Source: Liolophura sinensis (Eukaryota > Mollusca > Polyplacophora > Chitonida > Chitonidae). Taken from it: 64,000 nucleotides of DNA. Both the position numbers and the translations under genes were made by a program. This document shows, in pieces, positions 33,025 through 43,200 of this stretch; the stretch's first letter is position 1; every line of letters begins with the position of its first letter. Below the pieces are notes generated by a model, which did not search any database, was not told the DNA's origin, and was given only the letters and a program-made list of their open reading frames with translations. The stretch covers positions 9,992,017 to 10,056,016 of the forward strand of contig NC_088307.1 in the NCBI RefSeq assembly GCF_032854445.1, written 5' to 3'.

Positions 33025-34539
33025 TTAAAACGTTATCAACTTCCTCTGCTTTTTAACCTTGTCAACTTTAGAATCGCTTCGCGATGTGCGATAAAACGAC
33101 CCCAGGGATGTTGAGACAGGTACCAAGACCTCACCCTTGCCATTGGTATAGGCAGGCAAGTCTTCGGGTGCATCCATTTCCGAAAGAGATTCCTCCATAT
33201 TGGATTCTCCACCAGTCCTAGACATATGAGATTGCTGAGAGCTTCCCTGAGGATCAACACAATCTGCTATATCTCTAGCGTCTAACTGTGACATTGTAGA
33301 CGGGTCAGGGCTGAGCGTGCTACCCAATAAGGACGGGCTCTTACCAAGTGCACCTTTGGAGGGCGTCACGCCATTGGATTGCGTCTCCTTCATGCAGGAT
33401 GGCGAAGTATTCGAAATTTCTGACGAGTGAGGAGGTATTCGAGATTTGGCTCAGGCTGACAACCCACTCCGTGCTATTTGACGTCTGAGATGCCTCGCAA
33501 AGGCTCTGGCGCCCACCTACTACTGGCGATTCGCTTAACTTCCTGACCTTATTTGTAGCATCAATGCGCTTATTTCGAATCTTTTTTGCTGAAGGACATG
33601 GAGTTGGTGACAACTTACCACTCTCCAGCTTCCTCATTGTCAGCAGTAGAGTTATCCAAAGTCCCCTTATTTTGTTGACTGGAAGGAACAGACTCGAAAG
33701 AAACCCCAATTTCCACATCATCCCCATGTCCCTCACTATAATTACCTTCATCATCTCCTCGACCTTCATTCTCATCTTTATTGTCGCCTTCAACTTCATA
33801 ATCATTACTATCTTTATCATCATCATCATCATTATCATTGCAATCGTTATCCTCATTATCGCCATTGTCATTTTCATCGCTCAGCGGGCAGTCCTTTTGA
33901 AAGTGGCCTGCCTGTTTACACTTGAGGCATTTATCCTTTAAAGGACAGTCGGCCTTGAAATGTTCTGTGCTGTCACAGATGTGACAGGCAGGGACCTGAC
34001 CTCTGTACCACAAAGGAATTCTAAAATTCCCAACCGGAACTGATTGTGGAATGATCTTGGTCACACCACTCATGTAAATACGGCGCATACCATTCATTCT
34101 CAAGTGACCTATCAAAAAGGTAATGTTCCCGGCTGACCTGATGGACCGTGCCATACCGGGACATCAAACCTCGAATAGTGTCATCCGGCACCTCGATCGA
34201 ACATCCAGATCTAACCAGGAGCCTTTGCCCCTCCACATCATATATTGGACAATTTACCCCTTTGAATGTGAAGCCGCTAGCTAACAGCTGTTCCTTCACA
34301 GTTTGCGTAGCCACTGTAACATTCCAGACATCTCTAGAGACATTGATTAGTCCCTTCAAGACATTAGGCCCACTTCCCACTAACTCCTTTAGCCGTTTGT
34401 ATAAATCAACCGGTTGTACACCTCCTTGTATTACAAGCTTAAGGATTAAGGGTCTATTTTCTCGCCCTGGCCCACAACATACTACCCTAAAGAGAGGACC
34501 ACAACTATGCGTTTGGAACAGTGTGGATGCTGACTGCAA
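33025..34539 (-). pseudogene. LINE-1 ORF1 (gag-like, zinc knuckles, acidic tract), frameshifted
   Basis: An RNA-binding-like N-terminal part (34539-34021) shifts frame near 34150. It then continues to two CCHC knuckles, CHICDSTEHFKADC and CLKCKQAGHFQKDC (about 33990-33900). An Asp/Asn/Glu-rich stretch of about 55 residues follows at 33900-33700, then more frame changes and a final segment ending in KVDKVKKQRKLITF at 33025. ORF1 proteins of this group coat the element RNA. The long acidic tract after the knuckles is unusual. Confidence 0.8.
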
Positions 34540-35140
34540 AATAGATACGGTATTATAAAGTGGAAATGCACTAATCTATGTACAGGCTATTTACAGAGAG
34601 GCTAGTGAATACGTCCTGCCGCTAAGAGCTAAACTGGGTGACCACTAAACAAAAGCTGAGAGCACAAAGGCTAGTTCCACTCTATTTACAACCCCTCTCA
34701 TCCACAAGCCAAGATAACAACTAAACTTCGTGCAAGGATGCACGAACCTACAACCAGCAGCTTAAACGCTGTTCTTTGTCCGCTCCGCTAGCCCGGGACT
34801 GAATAAACCTCGACCGGGCAGGCTGACCTCGTTCACTATCCTATGCCTTCACCCGTATAGTCAGTCCTTTTAACCTGTATAGTCGCTGTAACACAGGACA
34901 TACGACAACTGGTGTCTGAGCCGAGCCAAGCCACGCATGCCGGCCAAACAGTCACAGGAATCTAAGACAAAAATGTCGATAAACTGGTCAAAAATAAGAA
35001 ATTCCTCAACGAAAAGTATACGAGACTAATGCTCGCAGCCCGGCGCAACTGTTGATTGCAAAAGCAACAATAAATTCGCTAAATTACAGCTGAAATTTAA
35101 CTGAGACAGACTGAGCGACCAAACAACACGTCCGACCTCT
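34540..35140 (-). other. LINE-1 5' UTR
   Basis: Sequence on the minus strand between the CATA-type repeat and ORF1. It is GC-richer than flanking DNA and contains no gene. It would hold the internal promoter of the element. Its start is inferred from the microsatellite junction. Confidence 0.6.
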
Positions 35141-36042
35141 CTCACATACATACATACATACACATATTAGTTTACATGGCGACTCCATTCCATGGAAGGA
35201 TTTGCGCCAAGGCAATAGAATGTGTTTCAGGGATTTCGGCTGCTCTAATCAACCGTAGTCAATTCATAGAGAACTATTGCCACAATGCTGTAGCCTAAAA
35301 TCTGTGGAGCCTACATAAATAATTCCACACAGCTTTAAAAACTAAGCTTGCATTTTTCGGTGGACAAAGAACACTCTTCAGATTTGGGCTAACAATTCCA
35401 ACGTCTACAAGGTCAGAAAAGAAGATTTGTCTCTGAGCAGTGTACTGCGGACACACGAGAAAAACATGATGGATGGTTTCCTCAGCCTTACAAACAATAC
35501 ACAGGTCTGAATCTCTTATATTGAATCTTTTTAAGTAGCTATTAACTGGGAGATGTCCCAACCAAAGTCGGAAACACACGATTTCTGCTTTTCTGCCAGA
35601 AAAGGAAAAGGGAGGCTGTTAAAATAATTCCATTAGGTGAGTCATAGTCCACATACCATGAAAAACCAGGACATAACTCAATGAAACACAAAGTCAAATA
35701 TAGGGCAGATAACTAGCTCGAGCGGACGAGCCACATCCGTTATTTAACATAATAAAATCATTATCTTCGACGAAGTCTTCAACTACAGAACCATTGACAT
35801 CAGTTGATGAGCTACCCCACAACACATTATGTGCATTAAAATCACCACAAATTATTTTAGGGCCCTTAGCAGTCGATACAATGGCACCGAGCTCAGAAAT
35901 ATCTAGTCTATTACAAGTGTACTACACTCACAACCCGTCCCTCTGTAAGGAAAACTTGAAATCCCTGGAATTCTGGGAAGCAAATTTCCGTGAATGAAAT
36001 ACCACTTTTCATAAAAATAGCCAGCCCACCTCTGCCCATGCC
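35141..36042 (-). pseudogene. LINE-3, downstream half (endonuclease and C-terminus; RT deleted)
   Basis: On the minus strand: GRGGLAIFMKSGISFTE, later IICGDFNAHNVLWGSS of the endonuclease (36030-35780). An abrupt change then leads to the ORF2 C-terminal segment FRLWLGHLPVNSYLKRF with CIVCKAEETIHHVFLVC (35579-35400). The RT and RNase H, which should lie between, are missing, so about 2.5 kb was deleted. The 3' end is CGCCATGTAAACTAATATG and a TATG-type tail at about 35143. It joins the upstream half at 41716 once LINE-2 is ignored. Confidence 0.8.
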
Positions 36043-36621
36043 CCCCCCCCCCCCCCCCCTTGGGTTTCCGGGGTGATAAGAATAGGGCCTCAGCCCTCTA
36101 GGCAAGCTATCCTGTGTGAGCCCGGTGAATATAATAGGCTCACATCTTCTCGGTTGTGTGAGAGGCAACCGGGAAGCGACCTGTTTGCCGTGGGTTGCGA
36201 CCCGTAATCTCCGAGGACGGGATCCTGGTGGCTGAGGGTGTGTTGATCTTGCGAGATCTTCACGCCCAACACGCCACTTTGGCCCTTACTTTGAGAGAGA
36301 CGGGATGGGCCCGGTCCGATCAATCGGCTGGTCACGTCAAGCCCTACACTTGATCCCGTTTGTTATTCTTTCACTTACTGTGATGTCAGTTTGGCTCTTC
36401 TTCAGATGCTCTTCCTTTGGGGTAAATGTAGAAGGCGGTGGCTCATGGGTCAATCGAGTAGACTGAGATTAACCTTGTTGGTATAATTCAATCTGTTCGA
36501 GTATACCTTGCGTGGATTCCCTGTTTCTATTTTCTGCTGGTCATCCGCAGGGGTAGATTCGCCCTTGTTGGCACTCCGTGGCGGGTGGGGGACACGTAAG
36601 GCGAAATTAATAAAATACATA
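36043..36621 (+). other. LINE-2 5' UTR
   Basis: Starts with about 18 C residues, then GGGTTTCCGGGGTGATAAG, and runs to the ORF1 start at 36622. It presumably contains the internal promoter. No gene. Confidence 0.6.
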
Positions 36622-37883
36622 ATGGCTTCACATCCAATTTCAACTTCTAATACATCTAATAGATCTTCCTCTCAGCCGACTTCATCAAGTGCTGATAAAA
36701 AGAGGAAGTTAGAAATTTTATCAGACTCTCTTGATAATGGACAGGACAGCTGGCCGGTTTTTATTATTCTCTCGACTAAGAATGAACAAACGCCGGCCTC
36801 TAAAATTCATCCTTTTATATTAAAAAGGGCTCTCCAGGGCACAGCTGGAACATTAAAAACTGTTAAAAAGTTAAGATCCGGAGACATTCTCATTGAATGT
36901 TTCCGGAAGCAACAATCAAAAAATTTATTGTCATTAAATAAAATTGCTGATATACCTGTTTTCGCATCCCCTCAATTCCCTGAACAGCGGTCAGGGGATA
37001 ATTCGTGTCCGGGATGGTGATATTATTGACTTGTCCGAAGAGGAAATATGCGCAGAACTGAAATCACAGGGTGTTGCCAGAGTTAAACGAAGAAATCTGG
37101 CAACATCATTAAACTTAATACATCTTTTGACTTTCAACACAACCTCGCTTCCACCATATATCTACATTGGCCCGTATAGGGTTAATGTAGATTTATACAT
37201 TCCTTACCCTGTATACGTTGCTTTACTTGCCAAAAATTTGGTCACGGCAAGGGCCAATGTAAAAATAAAATGGTTTGTTTTAGATGCGGCAGTGAAGGTC
37301 ATGATGGTTTCAACTGCAGCTGGACAGTTAAATGTTGCAATTGCAGTGGAGATCACATGGCCTCCTCCAAGGACTGTCCGTTTTTTATTAAAGAAAAGCA
37401 AATAATAAATTTAAAAAAATAACATATCTTATCAGGAGGCCCGCAAATTGGCCTTCCTCTCTAATAGTTCACTGCAATCTTCGTTTGCCAATGTGGTCAA
37501 GCGAACTACAACATCTGTTGGAACTCAAGCTTCATTAACATGGCCCACTGGAAACGACAAACCTACCTCTACATCTTTACAACCTGCTACTCAACCTGCG
37601 CATATTTCCCGCTCAACACGGTCCACAGCACAACAGCAAATAAAACTAGTCAATAATACACAACAAACCGATAAACCTGAACCTAACCAATCAAAAAACA
37701 ATACTGCCAAAACCAAATCCAAGCTTTTAATAGGTTTGGATCGTTGGAGGACGTTGGTCCTTCAACATCAGATGCGTGATGGATACATCACCCGCACCAG
37801 GGAGATCTTCCAGCCGATCTCCAAGGAAGGGTCGTCCACGGTCCAAACATAAAGAGAAATCCCCAATACGCCTTCCTCCATAA
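36622..37883 (+). pseudogene. LINE-2 ORF1 (gag-like with three zinc knuckles), frameshifted
   Basis: The ATG at 36622 begins MASHPISTSNTSNRSS. An RNA-binding-like segment (WPVFIILSTKNEQTPASKI, LKTVKKLRSGDILIEC) shifts frame near 36960. In another frame at 37210-37380 come CFTCQKFGHGKGQC, CFRCGSEGHDGFNC and CCNCSGDHMASSKDC, three CCHC-type knuckles. The end is basic and Arg/Ser-rich (RSPRKGRPRSKHKEK). It stops with TAA at 37881-37883, whose last A is the first base of the ORF2 ATG. Confidence 0.8.
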
Positions 37884-40800
37884 TGTCTTCTTTAGGCAAA
37901 ATTATACAATGGAATTGTCGAGGCCTTAAGGCAAATTTTATTGAAATAACACAGCTAGTTCAATCTTTAAATCCAGTTGCCCTGTGTCTTCAGGAAACTC
38001 ACCTGAAGACATCTGACAAAGACAAAATAACTCTTAAAAATCATTCATTATATAGTACTTATTCAAATGAAGAGGAGCTAGCTGCAGGCGGCTCCTCGAT
38101 ATTTATAAATAACAGTATTATCCACAGCCCTGTTGCTCTGCATACAGAGCTTAAGGCTGTGGCTGTTCGTGTTTCATTGTGTAAAACAGTCACATTATGT
38201 TCCGTGTATATACCTCCGAACACTTCTCTGTTACATCTTACAGAACAATTACCTAAACTGTTTATCATAATGGGAGATTTTAATTCCCATAACCCTCTAT
38301 GGGGCAGTAATAACATATATAATAAGGGCAAGATAGTGGAAAGATAGTGGGTAATTGCACTTATTCTGCTATCGATCTCACTATCACAGATCCATCACTT
38401 CTCCCAGATTTTTCTTGGAATGTGCATGACGATCTTTGTGGTAGTGACCATTTTCCTATAGTCCTAGAGCATATCACTTCTAATTGTTTAGAACGTGTAG
38501 CTAGGTGGAAATTCGATAAAGCAGATTGGATCGCATTTGAGATGTTGTGTGAGGCTGATATCACTCCAGAGACTCTCAATGCAGCAGATGATCCTATATT
38601 AAAATTTAACGAGCTTGTTTTACGAGCTGCCGATAGAACTACCCCTCAAACCTAGACAAATCCCAAATCCAAAAGCAAACCATGGTATGATCAGGACTGT
38701 CGCAAAGCCATTAAGGACCGCAAAAAGGCCGAGCGAAATTTTAATATATGTCCTACTGATAATAACTTAAACCAGGTTCGTATTTTTAGAGCTAAGGCTC
38801 GCCGATTACTCAAGTCGAAGAGACGATGTTGTTGGCGGAACTTTGTTTCAGGCATTACGTCAAAAACACCCATGCGTAAGGTCTGGAACATGGTTCAGAA
38901 ACTTAAGGGCAAAAATAATAAAGCAAAAGTTCAGCATTTAAAAGATGGGGATAATATATTAACTTCTTCACCCGATATAGTTAATAAACTAGCTGAGACA
39001 ATTTCTTCTTCTGAGAATTGTACTAAAGAACTCCAACATATTAAAACCGGAAGGAGAAAATTGAATTGCCCTTTTCTTCTAAGAATTTAGAAGATTATAA
39101 TCATCCTTTTAATATCGAGGAACTTACGACTGCATTAAAAAAAGGCACAGGATACTGCTTGTGGTCCTGATAACGTATCTTATAAGTTTCTGAATCATTT
39201 ACCACCTGAGCCACTGGGGACTCTCCTGGACTTGCTTAATAATATTTGGCGTGTATTATCCCGGTTCCCAAACCGGGTAAGGATCATAATGATCCAAATA
39301 ATTACCGTCCCATAACTCTTACAAGCTGTGTATGTAAGACTATGGAACGGATATTAATGATAGACTTGTTTGGTTTCTTGAAACCAACAAATTACTCTCT
39401 AAATGTGGTTTTCGGCAAGGTAGATCTACCATGGATCACCTTGTTCGATTTGAAACTTTTATTCGCGATGGCTTCATCAATAACGAACATGTGGTGTCCA
39501 TATTTTTTGACCTTGAAAAGGCCTACGACACCACATGGAAATATGGTATTTTAAAAGACCTCGCGAATATGGGTCTTAAAGGTCGGTTACCTATATTTAT
39601 ATCACAATTTTTATCTGATGGTCAGTTTAAGGTACGGGTTGGGTCCACTCTTTCTGACTCTTATGAGCAGGAAATGGGTGTACCCCAGGGCAGCATTCTA
39701 TCACCAACTCTGTTTAGCATAAAAATAAATAGCCTAGCAAATACATTAACATCTGGCACAGAGGGTTCTTTATACGTGGATGATTTCCTTATATGCTACC
39801 GAGCTAAGAATATGAATAGTATCGAATGTCAGTTGCAGCTTTGTCTCAATAAAATCGAGAAATGGGCAACTGAAAACGGTTTTAGATTTTCAAGATCTAA
39901 AACCGTCGGTATGCATTTTTGTAATAAACGGGAACTTCATCTTGACCCTGAGCTTAATTTTTGTGGTGAACAGATTAAAATTGTTGGAGAAACAAATTTT
40001 TTAGGTATAATATTTGATAGTAAGCTATCTTTTATACCTCAAATTAAAATGCTTAAAGCTAAATGTACAAAGGCTCTCGATATAATTAGGGTCGTGTCTA
40101 GCACCGATTGGGGTGCTGACCGATCAGTTTTACTTAATTTATATCGTTCTCTGGTGAGGTCTAAATTGGACTATGGATCCATCATTTACGGTTCCGCTAT
40201 ATTAAAATGTTGGATGCTGTTCATCACCAAGGTTTGAGGCTCAGCCTTGGTGCTTTTAGAACCTCACCAGTAGAAAGTTTATACGTGGAGGCTAATGAGC
40301 CTTATTTATACAACCGACGTATAAAACTGAGCCTTCAATACGCTACAAAGCTTAAAGCTCATCCAACAAACCCTGCCTACGACTGTGTTTTCAATCCATT
40401 ATATGTAGACAAATATACTAAATGTCCTAACAAGATCCCTTCGTTCGGTCTCCGCATATGGGACCATATTGTGGGTGCTAACATCAAGCTGGAGGATATA
40501 GCTCCGGTGCCTTTTCCGGAGACTCCTCCATGGCTCCTTCCATAACCTAAACTAATATTTGATCTACGTAAATATAATAAATCATATACAAATCCTCTTA
40601 TAATTCAGCAAAGTTTTGCTGAAATCAAGGCTGATTATATGGATTATAAATTTACATATACTGACAGGTCAAAGGATAGGGAGAGGGTTGCGGCTGCGGC
40701 TGTCTTAGAGCAGCGGGTCACTTCTTTTCGTCTGCCACCTTCATCTTCTATCTTTTCTGCAGAGGCCAGGGTTATACTCCTGGCCTTATCATATGTTTCC

Positions 40801-41448
40801 TCTGGGCATGCCCAGAGGGCAGTGATATGCAGCGACTCACTGTCTTGCCTTTTGGCGATTCAGAATAATAAATTTAAAAATCCATTGATACTTGAGATCA
40901 TAGCCAAACACCGAAAACTAATTAAAAGAGGTAAAGATATTATACTCTGTTGGATACCAAGTCACACTGGTATCCATGGAAACACAGTCGTGGACAGGGA
41001 AGCGAAAGCTGCCCTATATAAACCTGTATCTCGGGTTAAAATCCCTTATACTGACGTGAAGTCTAATATTCTTAAATATGTTCGTCGCCTTTGGCAGGGT
41101 GAATGGGACTTGCAGATCCACAATAAACTGCATGCCATCCATCCTGTCATTGGCTACAATGCCTACACTTGTCAAATGTCTCGCAGAGACCAAGTAGTTT
41201 TAACGAGGTGTCGTATTGGGCATTCTCATCTGACACACAATTTCATCTTAAATGGGAGCAGTGCTCCCGAGTGTGTTGGATGTGATGCACAGTATGGCAT
41301 CAAACATATCCTGGTTGACTGTGTAGACTTTGCTCATGTTAGGCAAAGGTTCTACACTCTCAACTCCATATATGATTTATTTGACAGCATCGCTGGCGAT
41401 GTTGTCATAAGATATTTAAAGGCCATTGGCCTATGTCATAAAATATAA
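37883..41448 (+). pseudogene. LINE-2 ORF2 (endonuclease-RT-RNase H), frameshifted
   Basis: Endonuclease: IIQWNCRGLKAN, LCLQETHLK, IIMGDFNSHNPLWG, then CGSDHFPIV. RT: NNYRPITLTSC, FFDLEKAYDTTWKYG, GVPQGSILSPTLFS and an intact YVDD box. RNase H keeps all four acidic positions: YTDRSKD, FSAEARV, ICSDSLSC, HGNTVVDREAKAAL. The end has CVGCDAQYGIKHILVDC and stops at 41448. Frames change near 38340 (a 10-bp AGATAGTGG-type tandem duplication), 38660-38870, 39080-39250, 39420 and 40210. RNase H is the longest intact part. Confidence 0.88.
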
Positions 41449-41715
41449 ATTTCAATTGTCTGAAATATTTATAGATAAACGTTATATGCATACAGCTTTC
41501 CAGATATACTATTTTTTAAATATGCTGGTTTTCGAGTTTTAACTGTTTTGGTATTTTCTTATCTGATTTTAAACATGTCTGTACTTTTTGTATTATTTTT
41601 GATGTTCTCACCATTTCGAAAACTTTAACCGTCTCGTGTTTTTACCTTGTTCTCGCCACGATATGGCTGAAATATTGCCGATGTGGCGTTAAGCCATAAT
41701 CATTCATTCATTCAT

Positions 41716-43200
41716 TCTGGCCATGCCAATTCTGTCAGTTCTTTTTATGACATATCCTGGGAATGTAAGATTATACTTAGGTTTAAGAAATGACTCTTGG
41801 TGACAAATTACATCAGGCTCAACATTAAGATCAGCTAAGAAAACTTTGAATTCTTGACCGTGACCAAACAAAGACTGAATGTTTTGATGCAGTATACAGA
41901 AAGCTATCGTGAGAAATGTAAACATACGGATTTTTAGATTTCTTGTATAATCCATTATTTACCGGCGATTTTCATTTGCTTCGGCAGAGCCACAATCTCC
42001 GAGGGAACAAAAGTCTCATTACCAAGATGGCGACGTGCACCGTCAGCGATGAAACTGATAACTTCCGAGTTCTTAGGAAATGTAGCACAATGAAACAAAA
42101 TTTCTGTTATCACTACCACAACATTCGCGAGGGTAATATCCGAACAGTAGTCCGTCTGGATAGCCATGTCATTGTCAGTCTTTACGCCAATAGAATTGGT
42201 TCGTGGTTTGGGTTTAGGTATAGGTGGTTTCGGGTGTGACACACGCTCCAGTTTTCTAGGTGCCTGGGAAAAACTCTACATCGTTTTGGTCGGACTGCAC
42301 ATGGTCGGGATAAGTGTGTTCTGGACGGGCGTTGCGGACAGATTTTAAAGCTGCGGAGTACGATGCATTCTCGGTAATTCTGATATACTGAGCCTTACTT
42401 GCTCCCTTCCTGGCAGGTCAGCCGCCATAAGCAACACAATGGTTACCTCCACAGTTGACACATTTGGGGGAGTCTATGTTTAGACATTGCTCATAGTCAT
42501 GAGAGCCATCACTGCGGGAGCAGCAACAGAAACCTCTACAAGATTTCGACGTATGACTTAGGCGCTGGCAACGGAAGCATCTCAGCATGGGGTTTGGGGG
42601 GGGGGGGGTAGGGATATAAGGCTTTACAGTAAATTTCTCATGTCCAACAACACTTTCGTTGGCAGGTCATCTCGATCAAAATAAAGCAAAATGCAAGATG
42701 ATAGCTGACGATCTTTACCCTTTTTCATCCGTTCAGCTTTAATGCATTTCTCTTTACGTAAAGCCACCTGGATTTCCAAAGTTGTTACACTTTCTCCAAC
42801 ATCATATATGACACCCTTACATGACGACATAAGATGGCTCGCAGCATTGTATGTCTTTGACCATTATAGAAGTCAGCCTCAGCAAACGCTTGACCTGGCC
42901 CCTTGTCAGAGCATGTTACCTGTAAATTCCGTGATGGCAATCTTTTAACTGACTTCACACTCCCAACAACCTCATGTAAGGCTTCACCAAATTTTACCGG
43001 ATTCAACGAGCACACAGGGAATCCACCTACACCATACATGACAACATCTAAACTACAGTTTGCTTCAGTTTCTCTTGCTTTCTTTCTGCCCACGCCTTCC
43101 TCACTATCATTCCTATTTCGCACTCGCTTGCCTCGCCCTGGGGGTCGCACCTCAGTGAAATCCATATCGTCGCCATCGTCCTCCATTGTAACTCAAATGA
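41716..43200 (-). pseudogene. LINE-3, upstream half (ORF1 and start of ORF2)
   Basis: On the minus strand ORF1 starts near 43186 (MEDDGDDMDFTEVRPPGRGK) with a basic GKRVRNRN stretch. Zinc-knuckle-like CFRCQRLSHTSKSC and CVNCGGNHCVAYGG follow near 42590-42430, in a shifted frame. ORF1 ends in a Pro/Lys-rich segment with TAA at 41957-41955. ORF2 starts at 41955 with the TAATG overlap. The endonuclease beginning (LHQNIQSLFGHGQEF, VICHQESFLKPKYN) runs into the LINE-2 insertion. A 10-base G run near 42596 may contribute to the frame loss. Confidence 0.8.

Larger units (their letters stand above)
28879..35140 (-). mobile_element. LINE-1: I/Nimb-type non-LTR retrotransposon, near full length, inactive
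   Basis: Order on the minus strand: 5' UTR of about 600 bp (35140-34540), ORF1 (34539-33025), ORF2 (ATG at 32951) with endonuclease, reverse transcriptase, RNase H and a C-terminal Cys/His segment ending at 29045. A 3' UTR follows, ending ATATTGTTGATAGCGACGTT and (TCAC)n near 28880. Endonuclease + RT + RNase H + zinc-knuckle ORF1 defines the I group; Nimb is my best clade guess. Stops and frameshifts make it inactive. Both ends abut CATA-type microsatellites, so its target may have been the CATA-rich tail of LINE-3. Confidence 0.88.
36043..41715 (+). mobile_element. LINE-2: I/Nimb-type retrotransposon inserted in LINE-3
   Basis: Near full length on the plus strand: 5' UTR opening with a C run, ORF1 from 36622, ORF2 from 37883, and a 3' end ATATTGCCGATGTGGCGTTA followed by (CATT)n. 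Direct repeats TCTGCCCATGCC (36031-36042) and TCTGGCCATGCC (41716-41727), one mismatch, bracket it. The host LINE-3 endonuclease reading frame resumes across the junction. Multiple frameshifts make it inactive. Confidence 0.9.

Noticed and set aside
33341-33941. Met/Ile-rich open frames on both strands
   Set aside because: They are shadow frames of the GAT/AAT-rich acidic tract of LINE-1 ORF1.
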